39,028 nucleotides of DNA from Nocardiopsis trehalosi NBRC 14201 (GCF_001552555.1 NZ_BCRK01000037.1:1-39028); one strand, 5' to 3'. Positions 1-9,001 are shown, counted from the first letter of the stretch. Numbers and translations: made by a program. Notes: a model not told the origin generated them from the sequence alone.

Positions 1-145
1 CGACCTCCGGTGCCCGGCCCCGCTGACGGTGCCGGGCGAGGGGCGCCGCCGGCAGGCGGGGCGGCGCCGGGGGGTGGGGGCGCGGAGGTGGGCGTCCGTG
101 CTCCGGGGTGGGCCGGGGCGGGGCGGGGTGCGGAACAATGACCTC

Positions 146-1402
146 GTGCGAATCGCTGAAAAGCTCCTCCAGGACCCCTCTCCCGGCCGGCGGCGCGAGG
201 TGGTGATCCTCGGGTCCACCGGGTCGATCGGCACCCAGGCCATCGAGGTCGTCACCGCCGCCCCCGACCGGTTCCGCGTCACCGCGCTGGCCGCCGGCGG
301 CGGGCGCCCCGCTCTGCTGGCCGACCAGGCGTGCGCCCTGGGCGTCGAGGCCGTCGCCGTCGCCGACCCGGGCGCGGCGCCCGAGGTCGCGCGCCTGCTG
401 CGCGAGCGCGGCAGCGCCGCGAAGGTCCTCGCCGGCGCCGAAGGGGTGGCCGAGGCGGCCACCTGGCCGTGCGACGTCGTGCTGAACGGCATCACCGGCG
501 CCCTCGGCCTGGAGTCGACGCTGGCGGCCCTGCGCGCCGGCCGGCTGCTGGCACTCGCCAACAAGGAGTCGCTGATCATCGGCGGCCCGCTGGTGCGCGC
601 GGCCGCCCAGCCCGGCCAGATCGTGCCCGTCGACTCCGAGCACTTCGCGCTCGCCCAGTGCTTCCCGCGCGTCCCCGCCGCCGAGCTGGCGAGCCTGGCG
701 CAGGGCCAGGTCGACGCCCGCCTCGGCGAGGTGAGCCGGCTGGTCATCACCGCGAGCGGGGGCCCGTTCCGGGGTCGGTCGCGCGCCGACCTCGGCGGGG
801 TCACGCCCGGCGACGCGCTGGCGCACCCGACGTGGAGCATGGGCCCCGTCATCACGGTGAACTCGGCGACGCTGGTCAACAAGGGCCTGGAGGTCATCGA
901 GGCGCACCTGCTGTTCGACGTCCCGTTCGACCGCATCCAGGTCGTGGTGCACCCCCAGTCGGTGGTCCACTCGATGGTGGAGTTCACCGACGGCTCCACC
1001 CTCGCGCAGGCCAGCCCGCCGAGCATGCGCATCCCGATCGCCTACGGCATCGGCTGGCCGCACCGGGTCGGCGGGGCCGCCCCCGCCATCGACTGGACCC
1101 GGGCCCACACCTGGACCTTCGAACCGCTCGACGACGAGGCGTTCCCCGCGGTGCGGCTGGCGTGCGAGGTCGGTGCCGCGGGCGGTACGGCGCCCGCCGT
1201 GTACAACGCGGCGAACGAGGAGGCGGTGGCGGCCTTCCTTGGGGAAAGGCTGGCATTTCCCGCGATCGTGGACACGGTGGCGCGGGTAGTCTCGGAGCAG
1301 CAGCGGGCGGACACCGGCTCCGCGCTGTCGTTGGCCGAGGTGTACGCGGCGGACGAGTGGGCCCGCAACCGTGCCCGGGAGCTCATCGCCCGGTCCGCTT
1401 GA
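146..1402 (+). CDS. dxr: 1-deoxy-D-xylulose 5-phosphate reductoisomerase (DXR)
   Basis: Cytosolic enzyme of the MEP isoprenoid pathway that converts DXP to MEP with NADPH and a divalent metal. The NADPH loop GSTGSIG lies at about residues 23-29. Further family motifs follow in order: NKESLI, the metal-site [45 protein letters not shown] and YNAANEEA. Length from this start is 418 aa, near the usual 390-420. The frame is open back to position 29, but that stretch encodes a low-complexity Arg/Gly-rich peptide without family similarity, so the GTG at 146 is preferred; a GTG near 200 is also possible and no good ribosome site decides it. The M50 protease gene follows after 10 bp, suggesting one operon. 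Identity is firm; only the start is uncertain. Confidence 0.95.
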   Translation: MRIAEKLLQDPSPGRRREVVILGSTGSIGTQAIEVVTAAPDRFRVTALAAGGGRPALLADQACALGVEAVAVADPGAAPEVARLLRERGSAAKVLAGAEGVAEAATWPCDVVLNGITGALGLESTLAALRAGRLLALANKESLIIGGPLVRAAAQPGQIVPVDSEHFALAQCFPRVPAAELASLAQGQVDARLGEVSRLVITASGGPFRGRSRADLGGVTPGDALAHPTWSMGPVITVNSATLVNKGLEVIEAHLLFDVPFDRIQVVVHPQSVVHSMVEFTDGSTLAQASPPSMRIPIAYGIGWPHRVGGAAPAIDWTRAHTWTFEPLDDEAFPAVRLACEVGAAGGTAPAVYNAANEEAVAAFLGERLAFPAIVDTVARVVSEQQRADTGSALSLAEVYAADEWARNRARELIARSA

Positions 1403-1412
1403 GGAGAGGTAC

Positions 1413-2771
1413 ATGGTCGCGTTATTGACCGCGCTCGGGATCGTCCTGTTCTTCGTGGGGCTGCTGCTGTCCCTCGCCTGGCACGAGCTGGGCCACCTCG
1501 CCACCGCCAAGATGTTCGGCATCCGCTGCACCCAGTTCATGGTGGGCTTCGGCCGCACCCTGTGGTCGACCCGCAAGGGCGACACCGAGTACGGCGTCAA
1601 GCTGGTCCCGCTGGGCGGTTTCGTGCGTATGGCCGGGATGATCCCCCCGTCCAACCGGGAGCCCGACACCTCGGGCAAGCCGATGTCGCGGTGGCGGGCC
1701 ATGATCGAGGACGCCCGCGAGGCCTCCCAGGTCGAGCTGGAGCCGGGCGACGAGGACCGCCAGTTCTACCAGCGGGCGCCGTGGAAGCGGATCATCGTCA
1801 TGGCGGCCGGCCCCGTCATGAACCTCATCCTGGCGGTCGTCCTCTTCACCGTCATGCTGATGGGCGTCGGCGTCCCGCAGAACACCACGACCATCGACAC
1901 GGTCGCCCAGTGCGCGCTGCCCGCCGACTCCACCGCCCGGGCCTGCCCGGAGGACGCCCCGCCCACCCCGGCGGCCGACGCCGGGCTGCGTCCGGGCGAC
2001 GTCATCCTGGCGGTGGGCGACCGCGCCACCCCGACGTGGGAGGAGGCCAACGCCGCCATCCGCGAGTCCACCGGCCCCACCGAGCTCACGATCGAGCGCG
2101 GCGGCGAGACCATCACCACCACCGCCGACATGATCGAGAACCAGGTGGTGGCCCGCGACGCCAACGGCGAGATCCAGTACCGCATGGGCCCCGACGGCGA
2201 GCCGCTGACCGACGAGCAGGGCTACCAGATCCCCGACACGGTGACCGCCGGCTTCCTCGGCATCACGTTCGCCCAGGAGCGCAGCCCGCTCGGGGTGGCC
2301 GACACCGCCGCGTTCATGGGCGACGCCGTGGTGGGCGTCGGCGAGGCGCTGGTGGCGCTGCCGTCGAAGGTCGACGACGTGTTCCGCGCGGCGTTCATGG
2401 GCGAGGAGCGCTCCATCGACTCCCCGGTGGGCATCGTGGGCGCGTCGCGCATCGGCGGCGAGGTGCTGGCCCAGCCCATCCCGGTGACCGACCGGGTGGT
2501 GTTCCTGGTCAACATGCTGGCGGGCGTCAACCTGTTCCTGTTCGCGTTCAACATGCTGCCGATCCTGCCGCTCGACGGCGGGCACATCCTGGGCGCGCTG
2601 TGGGAGTCGCTGCGCCGGAACGTGGCGCGGCTGTTCCGCCGCCCCGACCCGGGCCCGTTCGACGTGGCCCAGCTGATGCCGGTGGCCTACATCGTGGTGG
2701 TCTGCTTCGTGATGTTCAGCGTGATGCTGCTCATCGCGGACGTGTTCAACCCGGTGCGCCTGGTCCAGTGA
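1413..2771 (+). CDS. rip1: M50 site-2 zinc metalloprotease (RseP/Rip1 type)
   Basis: Membrane-embedded protease of regulated intramembrane proteolysis, which cuts membrane anti-sigma factors and similar substrates. The zinc motif HELGH is at residues 24-28 in the first membrane segment. A PDZ-like domain with a G-L-R-P-G-D core lies at roughly residues 185-250. The second zinc-ligand motif, FNMLPILPLDGG, is near residue 380 and is followed by a last membrane helix. The 452-aa length suits the family. The ATG at 1413 is chosen because GAGGAGAGG sits just upstream at 1401-1409. It lies 10 bp after dxr, the usual actinobacterial arrangement, and a strong hairpin follows the stop. The symbol follows the mycobacterial name; specific substrates cannot be read from the sequence. 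Confidence 0.93.
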   Translation: MVALLTALGIVLFFVGLLLSLAWHELGHLATAKMFGIRCTQFMVGFGRTLWSTRKGDTEYGVKLVPLGGFVRMAGMIPPSNREPDTSGKPMSRWRAMIEDAREASQVELEPGDEDRQFYQRAPWKRIIVMAAGPVMNLILAVVLFTVMLMGVGVPQNTTTIDTVAQCALPADSTARACPEDAPPTPAADAGLRPGDVILAVGDRATPTWEEANAAIRESTGPTELTIERGGETITTTADMIENQVVARDANGEIQYRMGPDGEPLTDEQGYQIPDTVTAGFLGITFAQERSPLGVADTAAFMGDAVVGVGEALVALPSKVDDVFRAAFMGEERSIDSPVGIVGASRIGGEVLAQPIPVTDRVVFLVNMLAGVNLFLFAFNMLPILPLDGGHILGALWESLRRNVARLFRRPDPGPFDVAQLMPVAYIVVVCFVMFSVMLLIADVFNPVRLVQ

Positions 2772-2779
2772 CGCTCGGG

Positions 2780-2806
2780 GGGCGGGGCGCGGTCGGCGCC
2801 CCGCCC
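2780..2806 (+). terminator. Hairpin terminator after rip1
   Basis: A perfect 11-bp stem (GGGCGGGGCGC at 2780-2790, complement at 2796-2806) with a 5-nt loop begins 8 bp after the protease stop. It has no T-run, as is common in high-GC actinobacteria. It should separate dxr-rip1 transcription from ispG at least partly. Confidence 0.75.
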
Positions 2807-2911
2807 GCCGATCTTCGCTGTTCGCGGTGGTCCGTCCCGGTCCGCCCGCTCCTGGGGCGTGGGGCAAAGCGGGGTACAAGGGAAAGCGGCGTCACTTACC
2901 GTTTTCCTGAT

Positions 2912-2928
2912 CAGGGCGTAACGCCCTG
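2912..2928. promoter_or_regulatory. Inverted repeat upstream of ispG
   Basis: CAGGGCG (2912-2918), spacer TAA, CGCCCTG (2922-2928): a perfect 7-bp dyad with a 3-bp centre. It lies about 150 bp before the ispG start and just upstream of a possible -10 box. It could be an operator or a small hairpin; no regulator is assigned. Confidence 0.35.
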
Positions 2929-3078
2929 CTCAATACGGGTAGCCTTGGCGACGAGATACCAGTGCCGGGCCTCCACCCGGACTCCTCTCCGCGCGGCGCC
3001 CCTTCGTGTCCGGCGCCCGCCGTTCCGACTCCAGACGACGCCGCCGGCGAGTCCCGGTGGCCGACGAGGTGAAATCGC

Positions 3079-4236
3079 GTGACCGTCGATCTCGGTATCC
3101 CTGTCGCCCGCCCGCGCCCGCTGGCCACCCGGCGCCGGTCGCGGCAGATCATGGTCGGCAACGTCCCCGTGGGCGGCGACGCGCCCGTCTCGGTGCAGTC
3201 GATGACGACCACCCTGACCTCCGACATCAACGCCACCCTCCAGCAGATCGCCGAGCTCACCGCGAGCGGCTGCCAGATCGTGCGCGTGGCCGTGCCCAGC
3301 GCCGACGACGCCGAGGCGCTGCCCATCATCGCGAAGAAGTCGCAGATCCCGGTCATCGCCGACATCCATTTCCAGCCGAAGTACGTGTTCGCGGCCATCG
3401 ACGCCGGGTGCGCGGCGGTGCGGGTGAACCCGGGCAACATCCGCAAGTTCGACGACAAGGTCGGCGAGATCGCCAAGGCCGCGAGCGACGCCGGGACCCC
3501 CATCCGCATCGGCGTGAACGCGGGCTCGCTCGACAAGCGCCTGCTGGAGAAGTACGGCAAGGCCACCCCCGAGGCGCTGGTGGAGTCCGCGCTGTGGGAG
3601 TGCTCGCTGTTCGAGGAGCACGGGTTCCGCGACATCAAGATCTCGGTCAAGCACAACGACCCGGTCGTCATGATCAACGCCTACCGGCAGCTCGCCGAGC
3701 AGTGCGACTACCCGCTGCACCTGGGCGTCACCGAGGCCGGCCCGGCGTTCCAGGGCACCATCAAGTCCGCTGTGGCGTTCGGGGCGCTGCTGGCCGAGGG
3801 CATCGGCGACACCATCCGCGTGTCGCTGTCGGCGCCGCCGGCCGAGGAGGTCAAGGTCGGCACGCAGATCCTGGAGTCCCTGGGGCTGCGGGAGCGCGGC
3901 CTGGAGATCGTCTCCTGCCCGAGCTGCGGCCGGGCGCAGGTCGACGTGTACACGCTGGCCGACGAGGTGACGGCCGGCCTGGAGGGCATGGACGTCCCGC
4001 TGCGGGTGGCCGTCATGGGCTGCGTCGTCAACGGCCCGGGTGAGGCCCGCGAGGCCGACCTGGGGGTGGCGTCGGGCAACGGCAAGGGCCAGATCTTCGT
4101 CAAGGGCGAGGTCATCAAGACGGTGCCCGAGTCCAAGATCGTGGAGACCCTGATCGAGGAGGCCATGCGCATCGCCGAGCGGATGAAGGACGAGGGCGCC
4201 GCCTCGGGCGAGCCCTCGGTCTCCGTCGCGGGTTAG
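3079..4236 (+). CDS. ispG: 4-hydroxy-3-methylbut-2-enyl diphosphate synthase (IspG/GcpE)
   Basis: Cytosolic [4Fe-4S] enzyme of the penultimate MEP-pathway step, converting MEcPP to HMBPP. The N-terminal TIM-barrel part begins with the typical [18 protein letters not shown] and contains DIHF and RVNPGNI. The three cluster cysteines are visible: C280 and C283 in CPSCGR, and C315 in [10 protein letters not shown]. At 385 aa it is the short bacterial form without the plant insertion. The GTG start is preceded by GAGGTGA. It lies downstream of dxr and the M50 protease, a conserved actinobacterial neighbourhood, but is set off by a hairpin and 307 bp, so it may have its own promoter. It converges on the M23 peptidase gene. 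Confidence 0.96.
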   Translation: MTVDLGIPVARPRPLATRRRSRQIMVGNVPVGGDAPVSVQSMTTTLTSDINATLQQIAELTASGCQIVRVAVPSADDAEALPIIAKKSQIPVIADIHFQPKYVFAAIDAGCAAVRVNPGNIRKFDDKVGEIAKAASDAGTPIRIGVNAGSLDKRLLEKYGKATPEALVESALWECSLFEEHGFRDIKISVKHNDPVVMINAYRQLAEQCDYPLHLGVTEAGPAFQGTIKSAVAFGALLAEGIGDTIRVSLSAPPAEEVKVGTQILESLGLRERGLEIVSCPSCGRAQVDVYTLADEVTAGLEGMDVPLRVAVMGCVVNGPGEAREADLGVASGNGKGQIFVKGEVIKTVPESKIVETLIEEAMRIAERMKDEGAASGEPSVSVAG

Positions 4237-4242
4237 TACGGC

Positions 4243-4272
4243 CGGGCGGGGCGCCGGTCGCCGCCCCGCCCG
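4243..4272. terminator. Bidirectional terminator between ispG and M23 gene
   Basis: An 11-bp stem with an 8-nt loop (arms 4243-4253 and 4262-4272, rich in GGGCGGGG/CCCCGCCC) lies between two convergent stop codons at 4236 and 4278. The symmetric position suggests that it serves both genes. Confidence 0.75.
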
Positions 4273-4277
4273 CCGGT

Positions 4278-4826
4278 TCAGCAGCCGGTGCTGCTGGTGA
4301 TGGTCGTGTTGCCGTAGTAGCGGATGCTCACGCCGTTGAGGACGACGCGCACCGGGGTGTTGTTGGTGCGCTGCTCGTAGTGCAGGTGCGGGCCGGTCGA
4401 ACCGCCCGTGCTGCCCACCCGGCCGATGACCGTGCCGGTGCTCACCGACTGGCCCACCGACACGTTGAACGAGTTCAAGTGGGCGTAGAGCGTCGTGATC
4501 CCCTGCCCGTGGCTGATGATCACGTACTTGCCGTAGCTGGTGTTGCCGAGGTCGCGCACCGTCGTGACGGTGCCGGAGGCGCTGGAGCGCACCCGCTGGT
4601 TGAGCGCGTTGCTGCGCTGGAAGTCGACCGAGAGCAGCGGGTTGTGGTTGGTGCGGGTGTTGGCGTTCCACACCTGGCCGCAGTCGAACGGGGTGCGCAG
4701 GTTGATCGCCGCCAGGGCCTGCCGGTCGGCGCCGGCGGTGGTGTTCAGGGTGACCGTGAGCAGGGCCGCGGAGGCAAGGACGACGCAGAGTCGGCGTGCC
4801 GCGGACCGGATTGTGGAAAGGCGCAT
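4278..4826 (-). CDS. Secreted M23 (LytM-type) zinc metallopeptidase
   Basis: Predicted exported peptidoglycan endopeptidase of 182 aa. An Arg-rich n-region and a hydrophobic stretch (LCVVLASAALLTVTL) form a Sec signal peptide, with cleavage likely near the Ala-rich segment before residue 40. The zinc motifs are H61...D68 (HNPLLSVD), H106 and H116 in the SHGQGITTLYAH block, and the HLH motif at residues 147-149. The frame is open upstream, but the ATG at 4826 has an excellent GAGGAGGAAGG ribosome site a few bases before it and directly precedes the signal peptide. No extra cell-wall-binding domain is present. It is transcribed away from the permease gene across a region containing two dyads. 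Substrate bond specificity cannot be told. Confidence 0.9.
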   Translation of the reverse strand: MRLSTIRSAARRLCVVLASAALLTVTLNTTAGADRQALAAINLRTPFDCGQVWNANTRTNHNPLLSVDFQRSNALNQRVRSSASGTVTTVRDLGNTSYGKYVIISHGQGITTLYAHLNSFNVSVGQSVSTGTVIGRVGSTGGSTGPHLHYEQRTNNTPVRVVLNGVSIRYYGNTTITSSTGC

Positions 4827-5278
4827 CTGGCCTTCCTCCTCGCGTAGCGGGGCGGGGGCGATCACGATAGGCACGTCCACCGACGGCCGTGAAGACCCCA
4901 CTACGCTGGGTGGCGGCGCCGCGGACCGCGTCGGCGGGGCGGCGCCGCGGCGGCTTCCTGCGACGAAGGTTTCCTACGACCACGTTCGGTTTTCGTGAAA
5001 TTCACTTTCGCGGCCGCGTGTCGTGACGCACGGTCACGGCGGCTGTAGCCCCGCTGTGCGCCCGCGTGGGCTGTGACCTCACGCACAGTCACCGGGGGTT
5101 CGTTGCGCGGATGGGCAACGTTCACCGGGTTTCCGCGTTCCGGCCGCAACGGATCGCGGTTCGGGCGCCCTCGCGGCGCGGTTACGGTGGCGAGGGCGCG
5201 GAAACCGGTCGTCCCGCCCTTCGAGTGGACGAAGGGGGACGAACCACCGCGCGCCACGTACTCAGGAGAGGCAGTCCA
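4827..5278. other. Divergent regulatory region, M23 peptidase / APC permease
   Basis: 452 bp with no convincing gene. The features seen are two related dyads (5022-5038 and 5073-5092) with GTGAC/GTCAC arms, sharing a 12-bp near-repeat at 5026-5037 and 5081-5092, and the permease ribosome site at 5263-5270. I looked for a c-di-AMP (ydaO) riboswitch, which often precedes actinobacterial cell-wall hydrolases, and could not recognise its conserved core. Confidence 0.5.
5022..5092. promoter_or_regulatory. Pair of GTGAC/GTCAC dyads
   Basis: Dyad 1 is CGTGAC-N5-GTCACG (5022-5038). Dyad 2 is GTGAC-N10-GTCAC (5073-5092). Both contain ACGCAC(G/A)GTCAC, 55 bp apart. They lie between divergent genes, so a shared regulator is plausible. 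The arms resemble CRP-family half-sites, but the spacing differs from the CRP consensus. Confidence 0.4.
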
Positions 5279-6760
5279 GTGGACCGAGACCCGGCCGTCG
5301 CGCCCGCCCCCGGCACCCCCCGCCCCGCCCCCGGTGGCCTGGCCGCCCGCCTCACCCGGCGCAAGCCGGTGGAGGAGCTGGTGGACGAGACCGGCCACGG
5401 CGAGGGCGGCAGCCTGCGGCGGTCCATGGGGCTCGCCCAACTCACCATGATCAGCATCGGCGCCACCCTGGGCACCGGCATCTTCGTGGTCCTGGGCGAG
5501 GCGGTCCCGCTGGCCGGCCCCGCCGTGGTCCTCGCGTTCGTCGTCGCGGGCGTCACCGCCCTGCTCTCCGCGCTGGCCTACGCCGAACTGGCCGGGATGA
5601 TCCCCGCCTCCGGGTCGGCCTACTCCTACGCCTACGCCACCATGGGCGAACTCGTGGCGTGGGTGTGCGGGTGGTGCCTGATGCTCACCTACGGCGTCTC
5701 CGTCGCCGCCGTTGCCGTCGGCTGGGGCGAGTACATCGACGAGCTGCTGCGCCTGACCACCGGGACGGCGCTGCCCGCCGCGCTCACCCAGCCGCCCGGG
5801 GCCGACGGCGGACTCGTCAACCTGCCCGCCGCCGTCGTCGTGGTCCTGGCCATGGCCGCGCTCCTGGGCGGCGTGCGCGAGAGCGCCGCCCTCAACACCG
5901 TCATGGTCGCGGTCAAGATCGGCGTGCTCGTCATGTTCGTGGCCATCGCCGCGACCGCCGTGCGCGACGGCAACTTCACCCCGTTCCTGCCGCTGGGCAC
6001 GGCCGGGGTCAGCGCCGCCGGCGCCACCCTGTTCTTCTCCTACATCGGGTTCGACGCCGCCTCCACCGCCGGCGAGGAGGCCCGCGACCCGCAGCGCGAC
6101 CTGCCGCGCGCCATCCTGCTGTCCATGGTGGTGGTGACCGCCCTGTACTGCCTGGTGGCGTTCGTCGCCGTCGGCGCGCTGCCGTGGACCGAGTTCGCCG
6201 ACTCCGAGGCCACGCTCGCGCACATCCTCACCGTGGTCACCGGCACCCCGGTGTGGTCGGTGGTGTTCGCCGCGGGCGCGGTGGTGGCGATCGCCAGCGT
6301 GGTCCTGGTCGTCCTCTACGGCCAGACCCGCATCCTGTTCGCGATGTCGCGCGACGGCCTCATCCCGCGCGTCTTCTCCCGGGTCGACCGCCGGGGCATC
6401 CCGCGCGCCAACACCGTCATCCTCACCGCCGCCGTCGCCCTGCTCGCCGCGCTGGTGCCGCTGGGCCACCTCGCCGACGCCACCAGCATCGGCACCCTGT
6501 TCGCGTTCGCCCTGGTCAACGTGGCGGTCCTGGTGCTCCGCCGGACCCGCCCCGACCTGCGGCGGCGGTTCCGGGTGCCGCTGTCGCCGGTCACCCCGCT
6601 GCTGGGTGTGGCGTCGTGCGGCTACCTGATGCTGAGCATGGGCGCCGCCACCTGGATCACCTTCGCCGTGTGGCTGGCGGTCGGCCTCGCGGTCTACCTC
6701 GGCTACGGGCTGCGGCGCTCGCGCCTGGCCGCCCCCGCCGAACGGGCCCCCACGGACTGA
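5279..6760 (+). CDS. APC-superfamily amino acid permease (CAT-like)
   Basis: Integral membrane amino-acid transporter of 493 aa with about 12-13 hydrophobic helices. The N-terminus carries the R-R-K-P-V-E-E motif common in the cationic amino acid transporter branch. The first helix contains the substrate-site signature GATLGTGIFV, followed by P-A-S-G-S-A-Y-S-Y in helix 3 and F-F-S-Y-I-G-F-D in the middle. A longer frame is open to 5066, but the GTG at 5279 has AGGAGAGG at 5263-5270, and the extra upstream residues are Arg-rich and unlike the family. It converges on an Lrp/AsnC regulator whose family often controls amino-acid transport. The substrate is unknown; 'cationic' is only a branch-level guess. 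Confidence 0.9.
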   Translation: MDRDPAVAPAPGTPRPAPGGLAARLTRRKPVEELVDETGHGEGGSLRRSMGLAQLTMISIGATLGTGIFVVLGEAVPLAGPAVVLAFVVAGVTALLSALAYAELAGMIPASGSAYSYAYATMGELVAWVCGWCLMLTYGVSVAAVAVGWGEYIDELLRLTTGTALPAALTQPPGADGGLVNLPAAVVVVLAMAALLGGVRESAALNTVMVAVKIGVLVMFVAIAATAVRDGNFTPFLPLGTAGVSAAGATLFFSYIGFDAASTAGEEARDPQRDLPRAILLSMVVVTALYCLVAFVAVGALPWTEFADSEATLAHILTVVTGTPVWSVVFAAGAVVAIASVVLVVLYGQTRILFAMSRDGLIPRVFSRVDRRGIPRANTVILTAAVALLAALVPLGHLADATSIGTLFAFALVNVAVLVLRRTRPDLRRRFRVPLSPVTPLLGVASCGYLMLSMGAATWITFAVWLAVGLAVYLGYGLRRSRLAAPAERAPTD

Positions 6761-6781
6761 GTCCCCGTCGACCGAGCCCCG

Positions 6782-7267
6782 CTACGCGGGCCCGGACCCG
6801 TCCGGCGGCGCGTCGGCGGCCCGCGCCGGCATGGGCTGGTCGACCAGCCGCGACAGCACGAGCGTGCTCTTGGTGCGCACCACGAACGGCTCGGCGCAGA
6901 TGCGCTCGATGGTCTCCTCCAGGTGGTGCATGTCGCGGGCGCGCACCTGCACCATGGCGTCGGCCTCGCCGGTGACCGTGCAGGCCGAGGTGACCTCGGC
7001 GTAGCGGGCCATCCCAGCGCGGATCTCGGCGGGGGAGGTGCGCGGCCGGCAGTACACCTCGATGTAGGCCTCGGTGGTCCAGCCGATTGCGGCGGGTTCG
7101 AGGACCACGGTGAAGCCGCGCACCGCGCCGGACTCGACCAGCCGGTCCAGGCGGCGCTTCACGGCCGACGCCGACAGCCCGACCGCCGCCCCGATGTCGG
7201 CGAAGCTGGTGCGGGCGTCCGCGCCGAGAATGGCCACGATCCGCTCGTCGACGCGGTCCAACCGCAC
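6782..7267 (-). CDS. Lrp/AsnC-family transcriptional regulator
   Basis: DNA-binding regulator of amino-acid-related genes, 161 aa, the usual size. The N-terminal winged helix-turn-helix includes D-E-R-I-V-A-I-L, then A-D-I-G-A-A-V-G-L-S and V-K-R-R-L-D-R-L at about residues 10-50. The C-terminal RAM (ligand-sensing) domain spans about 65-145, with GEADAMVQVRARD as its core. The GTG at 7267 is chosen because GAGGAGAG lies just upstream; the much longer open frame beyond it is antisense to the hydrolase gene. Its 3' end faces the permease gene 21 bp away, and it is divergent from the secreted hydrolase. Regulation of the permease, the hydrolase or itself is a reasonable inference. The ligand is unknown. 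Confidence 0.93.
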   Translation of the reverse strand: MRLDRVDERIVAILGADARTSFADIGAAVGLSASAVKRRLDRLVESGAVRGFTVVLEPAAIGWTTEAYIEVYCRPRTSPAEIRAGMARYAEVTSACTVTGEADAMVQVRARDMHHLEETIERICAEPFVVRTKSTLVLSRLVDQPMPARAADAPPDGSGPA

Positions 7268-7450
7268 GGGTGCTCTCCTCGGGTCGCGGGCCGGCTGCGA
7301 CGTCGATGCTATCCGCCCGCCGCCGCCCCCGCCCGGCGCGCCGCCACCGCGTCCCCGTCGACCACTCCCCGTGTCGGCCGTGTCGCTTCCGTGCCGGAGT
7401 GCTGGTCGCGGGGGACAATGCCGGTGACCCACGACCGATCGGGAGGCTGG

Positions 7451-9001
7451 ATGCGACGCGCGTGTGCGGCGGCGGGGGCGGTGGTCCTGGCGGCGGCGCT
7501 GGCCGCGGCGCCCCCGGCGGCGGCCGAGGAGCGGCAAGAGGTGGCCTGGGCCGACTGCCCCGACCTGGAGCCCTACGAGGACGCGGCGCCGGAGTGCGCG
7601 TCGGTCGAGGCGCCGCTCGACCACGCCCGCCCCGACGGGCGGACCGTGCGGATCGCCCTCGCCCGGGTCCCGGCGCGCGGCACCGCCGAGGGCACCCTGC
7701 TGGTGAACCCGGGCGGCCCCGGCAACGCCGGCCGCGCCTGGGCCGCGCGCACCGCCGCCCGGCTCCCCGACGACCTGCGCGACCGCTACGACGTCATCGG
7801 GTTCGACCCGCGCGGCACCGGCGCGAGCACTCCCGGCGCCGCCTGCGACCCCGACCACTTCGCCCCGGTGCGCCCCGACAGCGTGCCGCGCTCGCGCGCC
7901 GACGAGGCGGAGCTGGTCGACCGCGCCGCCGACTACGCGGCGGCCTGCGGCGAGCGCAACGGCGAACTCCTCGACCACCTGACCACGGTCGACTCCGCCC
8001 GCGACATCGAGGCCGTGCGCGCCGCCCTGGGCGTCGAGCGGATCGACTTCCTCGGCTACTCCTACGGCACCTACCTCGGCGCGGTCTACGCCACGCTCCA
8101 CCCCGACCGGGTGCGCCGCCTGGTGCTCGACAGCATCGTCCACCCCGGCCGCCCGTGGTGGGAGGGCAACCTGGAGCAGAGCCGGTCGATCGACGCCGCC
8201 GCCCGCCGGTTCTTCGCCTGGACCGCCCGGCACGACGGCGTGTACCGGCTGGGCGCCACGGCCGACGAGGTCGCCCGCTCCTACGCCCGCGCCCGCCACG
8301 GGCTGCGCGACGCGCCCGCCGACGGCACCGTGGGCCCCACCGAGTTCGAGTCGGTGTACGCCCTCGCCGCCTACACGTCGGCCATCTGGCCGGAGCTGGC
8401 CGCGGCGCTGTCGGACCACCTGGTCGACGGCGACCCCGCCGCGCTGGTGGCGGCGTACGAGCTGCGCGGCGAGTCGGCCGAGTCCGACCCCGGCCGCGCG
8501 GTCTACCTGGGGGTGCAGTGCACCGACGCCCGGTGGCCGCGCGCCTGGCCGACCTGGCACCGGGCGGGGGAGCGGTTGCACGCCGAGGCCCCGTTCATCG
8601 CCTGGCACAACATCTGGTTCAACGCGCCGTGCGCGTTCTGGCCGTCCGCCGGCGGGCGCTGGTTCGAGGTCGACGGGTCGGCGGTCGCCGACGCGCTGTT
8701 CGTGCAGGCCGAGCACGACGGGGCCACCCCCGCCGAGGGCGCGTACGCGCTGCGCGAGCGCTTCCCGAACGCGCGCCTGGTCGTGGAGGAGGGCGGCCTG
8801 CGGCACGGCGTGACGCTGCTGGGCAACGCCTGCGTCGACACCGCGGTGGCCGACTACCTGCGCGACGGCACGCTGCCCGGGGCCGGGGGCGGCCCCCGGG
8901 GCGCCGACCACGGCTGCCCGGCCGGACCGCCGCCCGAGCCGGCCGGGGAGCGCGAGCCCGCGCGCGCCCCCGTGCCGCTGCCGCCGGGGCTCGGCGGGTG
9001 A
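7451..9001 (+). CDS. Secreted alpha/beta-hydrolase, TAP-like aminopeptidase (S33)
   Basis: Exported 516-aa hydrolase resembling Streptomyces tripeptidyl aminopeptidases. An Ala-rich signal peptide occupies about residues 1-25, ending in AAAEE. The alpha/beta core shows the oxyanion region NPGGPGNAG (about 86-94), FDPRGTGAS (about 118-126) and the nucleophile elbow GYSYG with Ser204. The acid is expected in EHDGATPAEGAY, and the His in RHGVTLLGNACVD near the C-terminus, the TAP-like C-terminal domain pattern. The ATG at 7451 has GGGAGG immediately upstream. Its divergent neighbour is the Lrp/AsnC regulator, which suggests a peptide/amino-acid nutrition theme with the permease. Exact specificity is not readable. 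Confidence 0.9.
   Translation: MRRACAAAGAVVLAAALAAAPPAAAEERQEVAWADCPDLEPYEDAAPECASVEAPLDHARPDGRTVRIALARVPARGTAEGTLLVNPGGPGNAGRAWAARTAARLPDDLRDRYDVIGFDPRGTGASTPGAACDPDHFAPVRPDSVPRSRADEAELVDRAADYAAACGERNGELLDHLTTVDSARDIEAVRAALGVERIDFLGYSYGTYLGAVYATLHPDRVRRLVLDSIVHPGRPWWEGNLEQSRSIDAAARRFFAWTARHDGVYRLGATADEVARSYARARHGLRDAPADGTVGPTEFESVYALAAYTSAIWPELAAALSDHLVDGDPAALVAAYELRGESAESDPGRAVYLGVQCTDARWPRAWPTWHRAGERLHAEAPFIAWHNIWFNAPCAFWPSAGGRWFEVDGSAVADALFVQAEHDGATPAEGAYALRERFPNARLVVEEGGLRHGVTLLGNACVDTAVADYLRDGTLPGAGGGPRGADHGCPAGPPPEPAGEREPARAPVPLPPGLGG

Larger units (their letters stand above)
2772..3078 (+). other. Intergenic region rip1-ispG
   Basis: 307 bp without a credible gene. It holds the rip1 terminator hairpin and, nearer ispG, a compact 7-bp inverted repeat at 2912-2928. 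A TAGCCT box at 2940-2945 could be a -10 element for ispG, but no convincing -35 sits at the right distance. The open frame crossing the region on the minus strand is a shadow of ispG and its composition. Confidence 0.5.

Noticed and set aside
2911-4983. Long minus-strand open frame of 690 codons opposite ispG and the M23 gene
   Set aside because: It is an antisense shadow caused by GC-biased third positions; its protein is Arg/His/Gly-rich with no family motifs, and ispG is certain on the other strand.
4827-5100. Possible c-di-AMP (ydaO) riboswitch before the M23 peptidase
   Set aside because: The position would fit, but I could not find the conserved core segments; a covariance-model search would settle it.
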